From contig JAQUEZ010000311.1 of the NCBI GenBank assembly GCA_028684915.1, positions 1 to 6,692 of the forward strand: 6,692 bases of DNA, read 5' to 3'. Below, one piece after another: positions 6,389-6,692 of the stretch (position 1 is the stretch's first letter; each line of letters opens with the position of its first letter). The notes below the pieces were generated by a model. It was not told the DNA's origin. It did no database searches and saw only the letters and a list, made by a program, of their open reading frames with translations. The position numbers and the translations under genes were made by a program. Origin of the DNA: Desulfobulbus sp. GTDB lineage: Bacteria > Desulfobacterota > Desulfobulbia > Desulfobulbales > Desulfobulbaceae.

Positions 6389-6692
6389 ATGCCTCCCTAC
6401 GCAAAACATCTTGAAATAAGCCAGCAACGTACCGGCAACGACTACCAGCAGATGCACGATTGGCTGGACAACCATCCTGACCACAAGGCGGCCCGCCACG
6501 ACTTGGCCGCGCTCGCTGAAAACAGAGCCTATGTCAAAGAGACCTGGGGCGAAGAAGCGGTCACTGAGTTCTTGCTCCATGTGACCGAGGATCTGTTGAT
6601 GAAGGATACCGCCATCCTGAAAAATGCGGGAGTCCCCGATGATGCGGTCCAGCACAGCCTGGAGGTGGCGAGAAAGTGTTTGGAGATCGCCA
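6389..6692 (+). CDS. Small unidentified soluble protein, 5' part only
   Basis: The frame opens at ATG 6389 and runs off the right edge, with 101 visible residues and no stop. AAGGAG at 6376-6381 lies seven bases upstream, the same layout as the MFS gene. No terminator is seen in the 49 bases after the MFS stop, so it is probably the third gene of the chrB operon. The protein is rich in charged residues and predicted helix (DYQQMHDWLDNHPDHKAAR; RAYVKETWGEEAVTEFLLH; then DDAVQHSLEVARKCLEIA). Several histidines occur near residues 24-38. There is no signal peptide or membrane segment. No family was recognised. A cytoplasmic accessory protein is possible, but no function is assigned. Confidence 0.8.
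   Translation, partial: MPPYAKHLEISQQRTGNDYQQMHDWLDNHPDHKAARHDLAALAENRAYVKETWGEEAVTEFLLHVTEDLLMKDTAILKNAGVPDDAVQHSLEVARKCLEIA

Overview
The window looks like a piece of a moderately GC-rich bacterial chromosome. Its most informative gene is a dikinase-like protein whose middle region resembles, from memory, uncharacterised 'PEP/pyruvate-binding' proteins of anaerobic Desulfobacterota such as Geobacter or Desulfobulbus relatives. That taxonomic placement is an inference from one gene family and overall base composition. No database was searched.

Layout, left to right. (1) Bases 1-317, minus strand: the 5' part of an unidentified gene that runs off the left edge. Its N-terminus weakly recalls the NusA N-terminal domain. 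(2) Bases 318-832: a 515-base gap with no convincing gene. It holds a strong minus-strand intrinsic terminator (683-720), a candidate extended -10 promoter for the leftmost gene (526-534), several inverted repeats, and a cluster of GTCACGT repeats that runs into the stop codon of the next gene. (3) Bases 833-3988, minus strand: a 1051-residue protein. It has an intact PEP-synthase-type ATP-grasp domain, a swivelling phosphohistidine domain with the catalytic Thr-Cys-His, an uncharacterised middle domain in place of the PEP/pyruvate barrel, and a C-terminal concanavalin-like sandwich. (4) Bases 3989-4135: a short AT-rich divergent control region. (5) Bases 4136 to the right edge, plus strand: an apparent operon of chrB (chromate-resistance regulator family), a 12-TM major facilitator transporter, and a small unidentified soluble protein cut by the right edge.

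The divergent region is the most striking non-coding signal. A plus-strand promoter (TTGACA, 17 bp, TATTTT) and a minus-strand promoter (TTGTCA, 17 bp, TATTTT) share one heptamer, TTGACAA, as their -35 element. The arrangement is exactly symmetric about base 4101, so the two promoters probably compete for RNA polymerase. A perfect 15-bp palindrome lies just downstream of the predicted minus start point. The predicted plus start point leaves only about three bases before the chrB ATG, which has no ribosome binding site.

Taken together, the window suggests a switch. ChrB or another regulator would set the balance between an efflux operon (chrB, MFS pump, small protein) and a large dikinase-like phosphotransferase of unknown acceptor. 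The usual chromate pump ChrA is not present here, so the pump's substrate may not be chromate. This functional link is inferred from the shared promoter only.
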